Origin: Plotosus lineatus
Taxonomy: Eukaryota; Chordata; Actinopteri; Siluriformes; Plotosidae
Reading direction: 5' to 3'
Length of the DNA stretch: 64,000 bases
Assembly (NCBI GenBank): GCA_024760905.1
Contig: CM045735.1
Location: 33,009,749-33,073,748, forward strand
Below, in pieces: positions 44,845-56,841 of the stretch; position 1 is the first letter of the stretch, and each line of letters opens with the position of its first letter. Both the position numbers and the translations under genes were made by a program. The notes under the pieces were generated by a model that worked only from the letters and a program-made list of their open reading frames with translations, searched no databases and had not been told where the DNA came from.

Positions 44845-46239
44845 TCACGAGCCACTTCCTCCAACTCTCCCGGGGGGGACACCGAGGCAGTCCCAGACAA
44901 GCCGAGAGACATAGTCCCTCCAGCGTGTTCTAGGTTGACCCCGGGGTTTCTTCCCGGTTGGACATGCCCGAAACACCACACCAGGGAGGCGTCCGGGGGG
45001 CATTCTGACCAGATGCCCGAGCCACCTCAACTGGCCCCTCTCAATGTGGAGCAGCGGATCTACTCCGAGCTCTCCCCGGATGGCGGAGCTTCTCACCCTA
45101 TCTCTAAGGGAGAACCCCGCCACCCGACGAGGGAAGCTCATTTCAGCCGCTTGTATCCGTGATCTTGTTCTTTCGGTCATTACCCAAAGCTCGTGACCAT
45201 AGGTGAGGGTTGGAACGTAGATCGACTGGTAAATTGAGAGCTTCGCCTTGCGGCTCAGCTCCTTTTTCACCACGACGGACCGGTACAGGCACCGCTTAAC
45301 AGCAGAGGCTGCAGCGATCCGTCTGTCGATCTCTCGCTCCATCCTTCCCTCACTCGTAAACAAGACCCCAAGATACTTAAACTCCTCCACTTGGGGCAGG
45401 ACCTCATTCCCGACCCGGAGGGTGCATTCCACCATTGTCCGACTGAGAACCATAGCCTCGGACTTGGAGGTACTGATCTTCATCCCGGCTGCTTCGCACT
45501 CGGCCGCGAATCGCTCCAATGAGAGCTGGAGGGCCCGACTTGATGAAGCCAAAAGGACAACATCATCGGCAAAAAGCAGAGACGATATCCGATGGCCACC
45601 AAACCAGAACCCCTCATCGCCTCGACTGCGCCTAGAAATTCTGTCCATAAAAATTATGAACAGAATCGGTGACAAAGGACAGCCTTGGCGGACTCCAACT
45701 CCCACTGGAAACGAGTCCAATACGGATCAAATTCTGGCTCCGGTGATACAGCGACCGAATAGCTCGTAGCAACGGATCCGGAACGCCGTATTCTCGGAGC
45801 ACGCTCCACAAGATCTTTCGAGGGACACGGTCGAAAGCCTTCTACAAATCCACAAAGCACATGTGGACAGATTTGGCAAACTCCCATGCCCCCTCCAGAA
45901 TCCTGTGGAGCGTATAGAGTTGGTCAAGAGTGCTGCGGCCAGGACGAAAACCACATTGTTCCTCCTGAATCCGAGGTTCGACTATCGGTCGGATCCTCCT
46001 CTCTAGTACCCCTGCATAGACTTTCCCAGGCAAGCTGAGGAGTGTAATTCCCCGATAATTGGAACACACCCTTCGGTCCCCCTTCTTAAAAATTGGGACC
46101 ACCACCCCAGTTTGCCAATCCAGAGGTACAGCCCCCCGATGACCACGCGATGTTGCAGAGACGTGTCAACCAAGACAGTCCTACAACATCCAGAGCCCTG
46201 AGATATTCTGGGCGGATCTCGGCCAACCCCGGAGCTCAA
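44845..46239 (-). pseudogene. LINE reverse transcriptase gene, frameshifted
   Basis: Fragments: 45842-46105 (MVVPIFKKGDRRVCSNYRGI, EEQCGFRPGRSTLDQLYTLH, CFVDL), then after a stop and a shift 44845-45720 (GVRQGCPLSPILFIIFMDRI, LLFADDVVLLASSS, MKISTSKSEAM, VEEFKYLGVLFTSEGRMERE, LRWLGHLVRMPPGRLPGVVF). The FADD pair is intact. Interruption lies around 45720-45845 (palm), so the enzyme is not made whole. Confidence 0.85.
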
Positions 46240-46444
46240 CCACCGAGGAGCTTTTTGACAACCTCAGTGACCTCCACTCCAGTGATGGGCGGACCCTCAC
46301 CCGAACCCCCAGGGTCTTCCTGTGATTGAGAAGGTCCTCAAAGTATTCCCTCCACCTCTCAACAACATCCCCAGTCAAGGTAAGCAGCTCCCCACCTCCA
46401 CTGTAAACAGTGTTTGTGAAGAACTGCTTCCCCCTCCTGAGGCG

Positions 46445-47599
46445 TCAGATGGTGGCCCAGAACCTTTTTGAGGCCAACCGATAATCACTCTCCAGGCCCT
46501 CACCGAACTCCTCCCACGCCCGAGATTTTGCATCTGCGACAGCCTCGGCTGCAGCACGTTTGGCCTGCCGATACCCGTTTGCTGCCTCAGGAGTCCCACA
46601 GGCTAATAAAACCCGATAGGCCTCCTTCTTCAGCTGGACGGCCCCCTTCACCGCAGGTGTCCACCACCGGGTTCGGGGATTACCGCCACGACAAGAACCG
46701 ACGACCTTACGGCCACAGCTATGCGCTGCCGCCTCAGCAATGGAGGCACGAAACATGGCCCATTCGGATTCCATGTCCCCCGCCTCCTCCGGAACGTGGT
46801 TGTAGCTCTGCCGGAGGTGGGAGTTAAAGGCCTCTCGGACAGGGGGCTCCGCCAAACGTTCCCAGCAGACCCTGATTACACGCTTTGGCCTGCCAGGTCT
46901 GGAAGGCAACTTCCCACACCACCGAAGCCAACTCACCACCAGGTAGTGATCGGTAGACAGCTCAGCTCCTCTCTTCACCCGAGTGTCCAGAACATATGGT
47001 CGCAAGTCCGATGACACGACTACAAAGTCAATCATCGAACTGCGACCTAGGGTGTCCTGGTGCCAAGTGCACTTATGGATACCCTTATGTTCGAACATGG
47101 TGTTCGTGATAGACAAACTATGACGAGCACAGAAGTCCAACAACGAAACACCATTCGGATTCAGACTGGAGAGGCCGTACCTACCAATCACACCCTTCCA
47201 GGTCACACTATCGTTGCCCACATAGGCATTGAAGTCTCCCAAGACAACGAGCGAGTCTCCCGAGGGAGCGTTCTCCAACACCCCCCCAAAGACTCCAAAA
47301 AGGGTGGGTACTCTGAACTGTCATTTGGTGCATAAGCACAAATAACAGTCAGGACCCGTCCCCCCACCCGAAGACGGAGGGAAGCTACCCTTTCGTCAAC
47401 CGGGGAGAATCCCAACATTTGGGCACTGAGACGGGGGGGCAACAAGAATACCCACACCAGCTCGCCGCCTCTCCCCATGAGCAACTCCAGAAAAGAAGAA
47501 GGTCCAGCCTCTTTCGAGATGGATGGTTCCAGAGCCCAAGCTATGCGTTGAGGTGAGCCCGACTATATCTAGTCGGTATCTCTCCACCTCACGCACCAA
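46445..47599 (-). pseudogene. LINE endonuclease gene, frameshifted
   Basis: Fragments in order: 47396-47599 (YRLDIVGLTSTHSLGSG, RRRAGVGILV), 47203-47484 ([20 protein letters not shown]) and 46445-47281 ([52 protein letters not shown]). The Asp-x-Asn and final Asp-His of APE endonucleases are present; the catalytic Glu region reads VGLTSTH where VGLTETH-like would be expected, so that Glu looks lost. At least two frameshifts. Confidence 0.82.
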
Positions 47600-47921
47600 A
47601 TCAGGCTCATTTCCCGCCAGAGAGGTGACATTCCATGTCCCGAGGGTCAGAGTAAGTAGCCGAGGATCAGTTCAACAAAACCCATGCCTGTGGCTACCAC
47701 CCAACTCACACTGCACCGACCCCTAAAACTCCTCCCACGGGTGGTGGGTCCATGGGAGGGCGGACCCATGTCTCCTTTTCGGGCTGGGCCCGGCCAGGCT
47801 CCATGGGCATAAGCCCGACCACCAAGCGCTCGCCTTCGAGCCCCTCCCCTGGGCCTGGTGACCCGCGTCCGGGCAAGGGAGACTGCTTCCTGTGTTGTCT
47901 CATGTGTCATAGGGGTTTGTT

Positions 47922-48069
47922 TTGAATCGCACTTTGTCTGGACCTTCACCCCGGACCTGTTTGCCTTGGGTGACCCTACCAGGGGCATTTGCCCCCGACA
48001 ACACAGCTCCTAGGATCATTAGGTCATGCAAACCCCTCCACCACGATAAGGTGGCGATTCAAGGAGGGG
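47922..48069 (-). ncRNA. Candidate HDV-like self-cleaving ribozyme at the LINE 5' end
   Basis: In transcript order, the first 7 nt CCCCTCC (48069-48063) pair with GGAGGGG (48039-48033) as P1. The next 8 nt TTGAATCG (48062-48055) pair perfectly with CGATTCAA (47929-47922) as P2. Directly after comes CCAC/GTGG (48054-48051 with 48044-48041) as P3 with a 6-nt loop. A strong GGGGGCA/TGCCCC hairpin (about 47975-47995) lies in the place of P4. The order P1-P2-P3-P3'-P1'-P4-P2' is the nested double pseudoknot of HDV-like ribozymes, and it starts at exactly the first base after the target duplication. Against it: base 1 is C rather than the usual G, and P1.1 and the catalytic C are not clear. Confidence 0.45.
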
Positions 48070-48080
48070 TAAATAAAACT

Positions 48081-49794
48081 TCTAAAGATTAATGTTCATG
48101 AATACTTTTGGCATTAAAGCATACTTATTTACCAGCTTTTAGGCTTTTAAAAAAGCACAATACTCGTATAATAAAAATAATCACAGTAAATTAAGTTTTG
48201 TAATGAAAATGCTATGAAAATGCTGTCCTCTGTCACTATATGTCACGATATAGACAACTATAGGATCCTTTTTGTCAAGAATAACCAGGGCAGTCACTCG
48301 GCTATTTGAAGGTCATCTGAGGGTTGTTAGGTGCATATTAACCTTTGAATAAAACCAGAGCATTTTCATGGTGATGTCATTTTACAAGATAGTTCCACCA
48401 GTATGACAAATAAAAGAGGCTAAAACTAAAGAATAAAGTTTAGCAGTAATAAAGTTTAATTTTCGATTTCAAGTAATTTCTACTTAAGAGTATTATTTAA
48501 ATGTACTGTAATTGTGATGTCACACTGCGGAACATTTTTTTAATGTCCGAGCCTATGAGTAAATCTTATGAAGTAGTGGAAGAAGGAAAATCCCCATTTG
48601 CTAAGTACCCATTTGTATGTGTGTATATGTATGTATATAATGTATGTGTTTGTGTGTGCACGTGTGTGTTTTAAGGTACAAATTATTTGGGAGTTTAAAT
48701 TACCAAAGATGAAAATGACATCATCAATATAAAAAAAGAATATTTCGCAGCCCACTATGTCTGTACATATTTAATTTCCCTAACCATCGTTTTTTTTTAC
48801 TTTTTTTTTTCTTTTGTAAACAATTCCTAATCTGACCTTGCTAATCTTCTTTCTGTTTGCGTTCACCCTCAGCAGATGTTAATGCATTCAGAGACATGCT
48901 TCATTCGCCACTACATAAATAGTATGATAAATTGACAGTGTGATATCTGTCCAACGTAATTTAAGGATTTACAGTGTCTTATGTTAAATGAAGAAATTTT
49001 CACGTTTTCAGAGTCGATGACATATGTCACAACACTGACGCGATTGTCCTAAATGATTCTATTATTGGATCAGGTAGTAAATGTTGAAATTGATTTGTTA
49101 AGAAAGCTGCATATAACAAAAATACATTTCTTGGCACTATATTATATCATATGATCGTACCTTTTGTCTAATAATATTGCTTGCCTTATTTATTGGATGT
49201 GCTGTATGTAATTAAATATATTGCAGTATTATTATGCATTTCATTCATTTTCTGAACAGCTTAATCCTAATTCGAGTTGTAGGGATGCTGATGCATATCT
49301 CAGCCAACTCTGGGTGAAATGGGGGTACTCTCTGGACAGCTTGCAGGACAGAAGCACTCTGACAGCACTGCAATGTTGTTATTATTATTAGTAGTATATT
49401 CTGTTGTGTGCTGGATGTATTGTTGAATCAATAGCAAGAGCCTTCTTTTAAAAATGTTCCAAACCTTGAAAAGCATGACCCCCTTCAAACGTAGTGGAAC
49501 ATACATTGTTTCAGCAATACAATGAAGACATTTGGGTAAAAATCAAAAGATGAACGTGAGAATTCCAGCTTTTACTTTCTGAGATTTATATACAGATGCC
49601 TTACCCTAACTTGGAAAATGCCACTTTCTTTAAACCCATCCATTTTTTGATTGACAGCTACCTCTTGTGAGTGAGGCATGCCCTCTGAAATTACTGAAAT
49701 AATTAAAATCTTTGAAAGTCTGTTCTTGAGTTGAGCGTTAGGTTTTGCTTGAAGATTGTTTGTTTTTACAAAGAATGAAACTTAAATAAAGAAA
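48081..49794. other. Intron sequence; SINE family 2 fragment at about 49240-49365
   Basis: The fragment reads CTGAACAGCTTAATCCTAAT and CTCAGCCAACTCTGGGTGAA on the plus strand, i.e. a minus-strand SINE 3' end. The rest is unrecognised. Confidence 0.5.
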
Positions 49795-50490
49795 TGAGGG
49801 CCGTCTGTGAGAGAAAATCTGAGGAAAGAGAAAGTGCATCAGGCATTGCACAAGCACTGGGCATAGCCAATGAAGCAATTTGGAATGTCCTGAAAAAAGA
49901 AAGTGTTCCAACAACCAGAGAGCAAACACGTTGGCCAAGAAAAACAAGCATTTGATTAGAGAAACGTTGTGAGAGAGAGCTGAGACGAAACCCCAAACAA
50001 CAGAGGTGACAGTATCACAAGTCTCCTTTCATATAAGACCCTGTGGATTGTAATACAGGGAAATAATAATGTGGACAGACTGGGACTCAAAGGAATAGAG
50101 AACTTGTAGCACCAAGATGAGGGTTGAAAAATTTTGATTGAACAATCAGTCACCAAACAGAACTGACTGAACATGAATTTGAACTACTGAAGAGGAGATT
50201 GAAGGAAGAGTCACCTTTAAAAAAAATTATAATAAAAATAAACTTTGAGAAAAAAAAAAAGAGTACAACAGTGTGACAGCAGTTATACCAAGTTTGAAGT
50301 ATTGCTTTAGTACTGTCTATTCCTGTACTTTTACTCACCTTAAATCAGGTGGTCTGTCACCAGAGGCACCAGGCTCCAAATTATTTCACACATCTGGATG
50401 TATAAATCATGAAATTCTGATATATACACACCAAACCACATTGTCACTGTTGTACTGTATAAAGGGGGGAGGGAAAGAAAAGAAATGGAC
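49795..50490 (+). mobile_element. Decayed, internally deleted Tc1-like transposon
   Basis: The left part translates through stops to SGIAQALGIANEAIWNVLKK and TRWPRKTSI, the helix-turn-helix and GRPRK-like hook of Tc1 transposases. The right part (about 50330-50470, CACCAGAGGCACCAGGCTCC, ATATACACACCAAACCACAT) has no coding sense and resembles a Tc1 3' end. The DDE domain is deleted. Confidence 0.6.
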
Positions 50491-51285
50491 CCTGCTGTCC
50501 ATATATTTTCGCAAGGGACTGCACATGTACAATAAAGGTTTTCCAAGGTCTATGATTAGATCATTTAAAAAAAAGATTCCTACCTGAAAACTAGCACTGT
50601 TTCACCCTGGGACTTTTACAGTTGCTTACCAGACAAGAGAGGGCAGGTTGGAACACATCATCATAATCCACTGATAAACGAAAGGGTGTGTCGTGCTTTT
50701 TCCTGGTGAATATGAGGCTCTTTTTAAACAATTTATGTTGCCAAGTTTTATCTCATACAACACCGCAGGCTTCAGTTTGGTGATAAAATATTGAAAACGA
50801 TTTCCAGGATTTTAAAGAATGACGTTTAAAGACCTGTGTGTAGTTTGACAGATAAATGCAGGTTAAGACTTGAGGAGAAAACATTCTTGTGGTTTGAATA
50901 TCACATGATTAATGGACTTGGTGATCGACTGCAAGCTCCTGTTCAGCACATTTATTTTCCTTGTTACCGGAAAAGTTTATCTGTAAATGTGTGTGCTTTT
51001 GTTTGAGGTTAAATCCCTGACAGGAATGAAAAAAGAAAAAATAGGTTTAAAAAATCTAGTATGTAATAAAGGTTCAGTGATGTTATTGTATTACTTAAAT
51101 GAGCAGGAGGTACAGTACATACACGTGACCAGAAAACCAACAAACCAACAGTAAGTGCCTTTGTATGTATTCAGGCCACCGAAATCTGTCAGACTATTAA
51201 CCCCCCTCCCTCCTCAAAAAAAAAAAACATACACAAAACTAGTTTGATTTTGTACTTCTCTTGTCGTAGACCACACACACACACA

Positions 51286-51326
<41 letters not shown>

Positions 51327-51606
51327 TTGTGCTCTAGGAAAAGAATTCATGCTTTTGAAGTCTGGCTGGATGATGTTTGTGTCCTTATGTGGACACATCA
51401 TCCTTTCAAAAGCCAGGAAATCTTCATATTTAGCTGAGAGCAAGATGGATGTGAGGATATGAGGATGTGAGGGTACTGGGGAGAGGGAACTGATACAGAA
51501 ATATAAATGGTATAACTATTCCATAAATAATCAAAGAAATAAAAAAATCAACTTCATGTGTGCTAGCACCACCACTGCCCCATAGGCACATGGTCTACCA
51601 TTATTG

Positions 51607-51650
<44 letters not shown>

Positions 51651-52012
51651 CATCTGTGTGTACATGTTTATTTGTAATATGTATCTACAAGTGTAGCAAT
51701 TTTATATTTGTCAGTGTCTCAGTCCTTCACACTGATTTCACTCCTGACAGTAATGCCAGAAGTTTGTGGGCGTGTTTATTATTATTTTTTTAATGGTAAT
51801 GTAATGAAGCAATTTTACTGATGAAACATACAAATAAAGTATACCAAATAAGAGCATGCATAAAATGAAGGTTTAAAGAATTAATTAAGCCTCTGCACGC
51901 TGTTGTAGAATTGTCATGACCCCGTTTAACATCAGCATTCCTCCCTGGAGAGATTAACTTGGGCAATATGGGTGAATATGTGTAGCTATGATGAGGAAAT
52001 CTGATGGGAGTG

Positions 52013-52051
<39 letters not shown>

Positions 52052-52472
52052 TTGAAATACATGCTGCAGAGCTCATTGGAAATGTCTGTTTAACTCTGCA
52101 CAAAGAGCATTATGGGAATGTGGAGAATGGTTATTTCCTTTAACATTTCTATACTTTTGTTGTTGTTAAGTGGTGTTACATCCACTTTTAAACTTCTATT
52201 TTCCTGTATATTAACTCTCCTACACACGAATATGCACAAAAAGCGTCACTGCAGTAAGACCCATGTGAATAAATTTTAATATGACGTCCAGCTGTCTAGT
52301 GTTTTTTTTTGTGTTTTTTTTTTTACGGGTGTGCATCTCCCTCTAGTGGATGCTTTGTTGAACTACAGTGTAATCATGAGCAGTACAATGTGTACATATG
52401 TTACCAGAATATGTTGAATGGTTTTTTTAACGCCATGACCATGATGAATTATTCTGCACTAATACCCTCGTG

Positions 52473-52474
<2 letters not shown>
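50491..52474. other. Intron sequence with several microsatellites
   Basis: (CA)n(TC)n(AC)n at 51272-51325, (ATT)n at 51609-51650, (GA)n at 52017-52048. No exon recognised. Confidence 0.5.

Positions 52475-52475
<1 letters not shown>

Positions 52476-52534
<59 letters not shown>
52476..52534 (+). repeat. (TG)n microsatellite at a splice acceptor
   Basis: About 29 perfect GT units, ending 4 bases before the exon B boundary (TGTTAG|ATTG). It takes the place of the polypyrimidine tract. Confidence 0.95.
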
Positions 52535-52537
<3 letters not shown>

Positions 52538-52538
52538 G

Positions 52539-52641
52539 ATTGACATCGGTGCGACTGCAGAAAAAGGTTCTGATTTGTGAGACTGAGAAACCGATAGACG
52601 CTGAACATTTGCAGAGAAACGTAGCATCAGAACTGCGCACT
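52539..52641 (+). CDS. Exon B of unidentified coiled-coil protein gene
   Basis: One base completing a Gln codon, then LTSVRLQKKVLICETEKPID and AEHLQRNVASELRT, continuing the charged helix of exon A. Acceptor TGTTAG preceded by (TG)n; donor GCACT|GTGAGT at 52641/52642. It is 103 bp, so skipping it would break the frame. It ends on a codon boundary, matching exon C. Confidence 0.78.
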
Positions 52642-53037
52642 GTGAGTAAAATGCACTGTACAAATGGTTTCATTTGGGTCAGAATACAAGCGCATGCCAC
52701 AGTGCTGGGTGCAGTATCAGAACACTTTTTGGTGTATTTATGAGACCAATATAAATTTAGAACAAAGTACATAGTACATACATAGACAGAATTAAAACCA
52801 GATTAAAGGCTATGTAAGCTACTACATGCAGTGCCAATTTATTTAAGCCCTGAGGTCAATCAAGCTTCCAATGACTCAAAACATTTGGAACAAAGATACC
52901 TGATAATACATTACATCAGTGTTCACAATTACAGTTTTAATTCATGTTGAACGGTCTGTTTATATGTAATATCACTATTTTATCATTTGATCTCACACCT
53001 GGACTTCGTTCTGTCATTCTTACTTTGTGTCCTCCAG

Positions 53038-53253
53038 TGCTTTTCTGGGAACAAGTGTGACCACCACAAGTGTTGTGAGAGTAAAGCGTCTAACGCAGAA
53101 CAGCTTCGGTTTCGTGAGCAGGCCCTTGTCGCCCTGCTGAGCATGCTTGGAGAAAACATACAGAGATACAAAGAGGAAAGCACTAAACTCGACCACCTGA
53201 CAGAAAAACTGAGTAACGGAATGCCAGGAAGGAGACAGCTGGACGCTAGAATG
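53038..53253 (+). CDS. Exon C of unidentified coiled-coil protein gene
   Basis: 72 codons: a Cys/His cluster CFSGNKCDHHKCC, then a strongly helical stretch EQLRFREQALVALLSMLGEN, IQRYKEESTKLDHLTEKLSN, ending GMPGRRQLDARM. Acceptor TTTGTGTCCTCCAG|TGC is good; donor GAATG|GTAATT is acceptable. Both ends are phase 0. The heptad-like spacing of Leu/Ile suggests a coiled coil. The Cys/His cluster could bind metal, but the spacing fits no zinc-finger class I know. Confidence 0.85.
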
Positions 53254-54035
53254 GTAATTAACATTTATGTAACCTCAAAAAATGTTTTTGGCACAACACA
53301 CTCAGGGAGAATCACAGCTGAAGAAATTTCTCGTGAACTCCAGTTGGTTACTTCTTGTGGTGAGGTGAAAGAATAGGCTTGCAAATTGTTTGTCTGCATG
53401 GCTGGGGTATCTTCTGCAGCTATCGAAGAGCGAATCTTGATGGAAATCTTCATGTTGATGTGGTTCTGAAGGGAATTGAAGTGAAACCTCTTTGTCATGA
53501 AGGACGCATCACAGATGAGACCTTAAGAGTTTCTAAACACTTTTCCGTAAAGTAAAGAAAACACGAATTTGTGTCAGTTCTATTTGATTCATAAGAGTTG
53601 ATTTATATTTGCATTTTGCTTCGATGAGTGCATTTAATGATTATTTTTTATAATTTTCTAATAATAAATGTACTTCAGCTGTAGGATTTCCTGGCCTAAT
53701 CCTTGAAGGTATCCCAGAATAATCTTATTTAATCGGTACTTTGAAATACTGTACGTTAGACTTCAGAGCGGAGAAATGAACATGTTAAGTGCTGACTGTG
53801 TTGTTCTGGGAAGCCGTTGCTACAAACACAGCAAAACAGAAATGCAAAATGTGGTGATGCGAGTGCTATGCATGGACCGCCTGAGGCAAGTTTCATTCAC
53901 TGCTCTACATTATTAATCATCTTCATGCATTAACTCGTCTAACAAAACACACATTCAATGGTTTTAGCTTTTTTGCACAGTTGAAATATGACATGGTGCT
54001 TAATTGTCTAGATTTTATTAAAAAGAGAAGCATGC

Positions 54036-54072
<37 letters not shown>

Positions 54073-54330
54073 TGTCAGTGTATTTATAGGATTTCATAAT
54101 TGTAGATTTATTGGTCTTTGTCTTGGATTGTATGAGGGTGTAAATGGACGACAAATTCCATAGTACATATAACACACATGTTAACATTACAACACGCTGT
54201 GTGAAGTTGGCGCAGAATCACAGTAATTTAGGTCAGGACACATTAAATTCAGCACCATATGTCGCTGCACTACTCCCCTAAGGAATACACACATGCACAC
54301 ACCCAAAATGTTTCAACTGATTGCCCTATC

Positions 54331-54377
<47 letters not shown>

Positions 54378-55125
54378 CGTGGTTGCTGTGAGAATGAGAC
54401 AGATGTACTATAATACCCTTTTCCCCCTCATTGGGACTCTTCAGCCCATCAGTGAGCTGAAGGCCTTTAGCCAGAAAACCAACCCAGGGAGAGGTGCATT
54501 TTGGGTAATCGCACACTCAGCCTTTAAATCGGTGACCTCTTGTTTTATTCACATATGGTAAAATGGGTTTGGCTGTGGGATTAGTACACCAATAGAAGCT
54601 TAGAGAAATGAGCTTTCAGTGTGTGTATTTATTTATTTATTTATTTATTTATTTGTTTGTCTTTTAATAAATGTTTTGATTTCATTTATTCAAAGCAAAG
54701 AAATAATAACACGCTTGTCATTCTTATGAAATCATATTCAAAGGAGAAAACTAATCACATTAAAGTCTAGATTAAACGATTATCCCTCTTTGAGTACACT
54801 AAACGATTAGCACTGAAGCCGGCCCTTGGGGAATGATCTGGAACATGTTCCCATAGATTCACTGAGCTTTCCCTCGGGAAAGAAGCTGTATGAGCTCCTG
54901 AATTAGACACGACTCTCTTCATCTGTGTAACACACTGGACACTATCCAATTCAGACATCAAGGATTAGCACAATTATCTTTTTTCATGTACGTATTAATG
55001 CTAGGAGCGGTTTGGTGATTGGATGAATCTGTTCATCCGTTTTTGTCACTTTTTTGTCACCAGATGTCAAATTTTTATGGTTTGAGGGATTAGTTAGATG
55101 ACACAGTATTTATGCATTTATAAGA
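53254..55125. other. Intron sequence with (TG)n and (TTTA)n repeats
   Basis: (TG)n at 54041-54068 and 54334-54376, (ATTT)n at 54627-54654. No exon or element recognised. Confidence 0.5.
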
Positions 55126-55455
55126 AGGAGATGCACGGTGGTGTAGCAAGGTGGTCCCATGTCCGATTCCCGGTCTTGGATGTTTCTGTGTGGAGTTTAC
55201 ATGTTCTCCCTGTGCATGCAGGGGTTTCCTCCTGGGTACTCCGTTTTTTTTGCCCACAGTCCAAAAACATGCACATTATGCTTACTGGATGTTTCAAATC
55301 ACACCTAGGTGTGATCGTGTATGTTTGTATTTGTGTTGGCTCCGCAGTGGCCTAGAAAGCTCTTCAGGGTGCACCCTGCCTTCACCCACGGTCAGTTGAG
55401 ATGGGTGACATCCTCCCTGTGACCCTAATTGGGATAGAGTGGCTTGGAAAAATTA
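55126..55455 (+). mobile_element. tRNA-derived fish SINE, family 2
   Basis: Head GATGCACGGTGGTGTAGC, B-box-like CCGATTCCCGGTC, body GTGTGGAGTTTACATGTTCT, CTCCTGGGTACTCCG, CCACAGTCCAAAAACATGC, and 3' end GGGATAGAGTGGCTTGG then AATGAATGAATAA. The best-preserved family 2 copy here. Confidence 0.85.
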
Positions 55456-55622
55456 ATGAATGAATAAAATAAGATGCAGATGCCTTATAATTGTTTGTTT
55501 TATCAATATGATTCATGATGTCATAATGCGTTTACCTTAGATGCAATTTAATTAAAGATTCATTTAATTCAATTATAATTCGTATTGCAGTTTTTCCCAC
55601 ACTAAATTTCTGACATAGAAAG

Positions 55623-55690
55623 GTGTATGTGTGTGTGTGTGTGTTTGTGTGTGTATGTGTGTGTGTGTGTGTGTGTTTGTGTGTGTCTGT
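55623..55690. repeat. (TG)n microsatellite, interrupted
   Basis: TG units with scattered T and A interruptions. Confidence 0.9.
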
Positions 55691-55984
55691 CTAGGCTGTA
55701 AGTTTATAGTAACATTCCCCAGAGGTACCTGTGTGTTTCTTGAAATCTCCAACATTCCACAGTGACTTGTCTAATCTGATATTTCAGTTCTGAGCTCCAT
55801 GTTTTGTGCTGTGACCTCATATCATGTGAACATGTCAGCTTCTCTTAAACCCTGATGCTGTTGCACCTTTGGCAGTCTGCAAGAGTTTGAATAGTGCAGG
55901 ACTGTCAGCATAATATCATATCAGCTCATAACCTGTGTGTGAATATTGCCATCGGTTTGTTAATTCATCCGACAAACTACTTAA

Positions 55985-56335
55985 CTTTATGAGAAGAAAG
56001 AGAAGGTGTAGGAATCCCATCTCAGCCGATTCTTGGCCAAGGCATGGTACATCCTGAAGAGCTCACCAGTCCATCACAGGGCCAACACACAAAGAACCAT
56101 TCAGACTCACACCCGGGGAAAATATATAATAGGTATATATTACTAGATAGTTAATCTAATGTGCATTTGTTTGCCTTATGAGAGGAAACTGGAGTACCAA
56201 GAGGGCACAGTTGCATGAGGAAGTACATGTAAACTCCACTCATAAATGACATCACCGAGGACTCAAATGCAGTACCTTCTTACCGTGGGGTGGACATGCT
56301 AGACACTACACCACAGCGCTGCTCTGCCCCGTCAG
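55985..56335 (-). mobile_element. tRNA-derived fish SINE, family 2
   Basis: Minus strand: head region CTGTGGTGTAGTGTCTAGCA near 56310, B-box-like TTTGAGTCC near 56255, and on the plus strand CCAGTCCATCACAGGGCCAA and AACCATTCAGACTCACACC near its 3' part. Confidence 0.75.
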
Positions 56336-56841
56336 TTCAGTTATGTTTTATGTATGGAGAACGTTTAAGAATAAGCCTTACCACAAAGTAGCTTTTCAAA
56401 GTTCCTGGTGAAAATATCTAGTGAGCAAGCTGGAGGCAAGGAAACTTTCTAAGACTTTATGAGGAAACCAGACTCGCAAAGATGAGCATCATCCTCTTTA
56501 TAGTGACACTGAATAATGTGATTATAAAACATTAATAAATGCATTGAAATAATGTTCAGCATACTGAGAACAGAAATCCTTATGCTTTCACAGCAGTTCA
56601 TAGATACAAGTCTACAGTGTAAAAGGTGAGGTCATACAGTGTAAAGGTGAGGTCATACACTAATCAAGAGCGGAAAATTTTTCAGTTTTAAACATGAGTG
56701 CAAAAATGAGAATATAGACATTTATAATTTAAATAAAATTACTCCTCAGAGGACTCGAGTGCAGACAGATGGTCTGATTTTATTCATCCTGTTTATTGTC
56801 TGTTTCTTCTTATCAGAGCCACTCATCTTCATTTTTTTAAG

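Larger units (their letters stand above)
44756..48080 (-). mobile_element. Full-length APE-type LINE of unassigned clade, with target duplication
   Basis: The element proper is 44767-48069 (3303 bp), between perfect direct repeats TAAATAAAACT (44756-44766 and 48070-48080). Transcribed leftward: a 5' region of about 450 bp, endonuclease, reverse transcriptase, then a tail GGACTAAGCGGAAGAAGATG plus (ATG)n. It is GC-rich (well above its surroundings). It sits antisense in the intron between exons A and B of the host gene. I would guess an RTE- or CR1-like lineage but cannot assign it. Confidence 0.9.

Noticed and set aside
45248..45769. Plus-strand ORF of 173 codons and others within 44.9-47.3 kb
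   Set aside because: Antisense to the GC-rich LINE RT/endonuclease genes.
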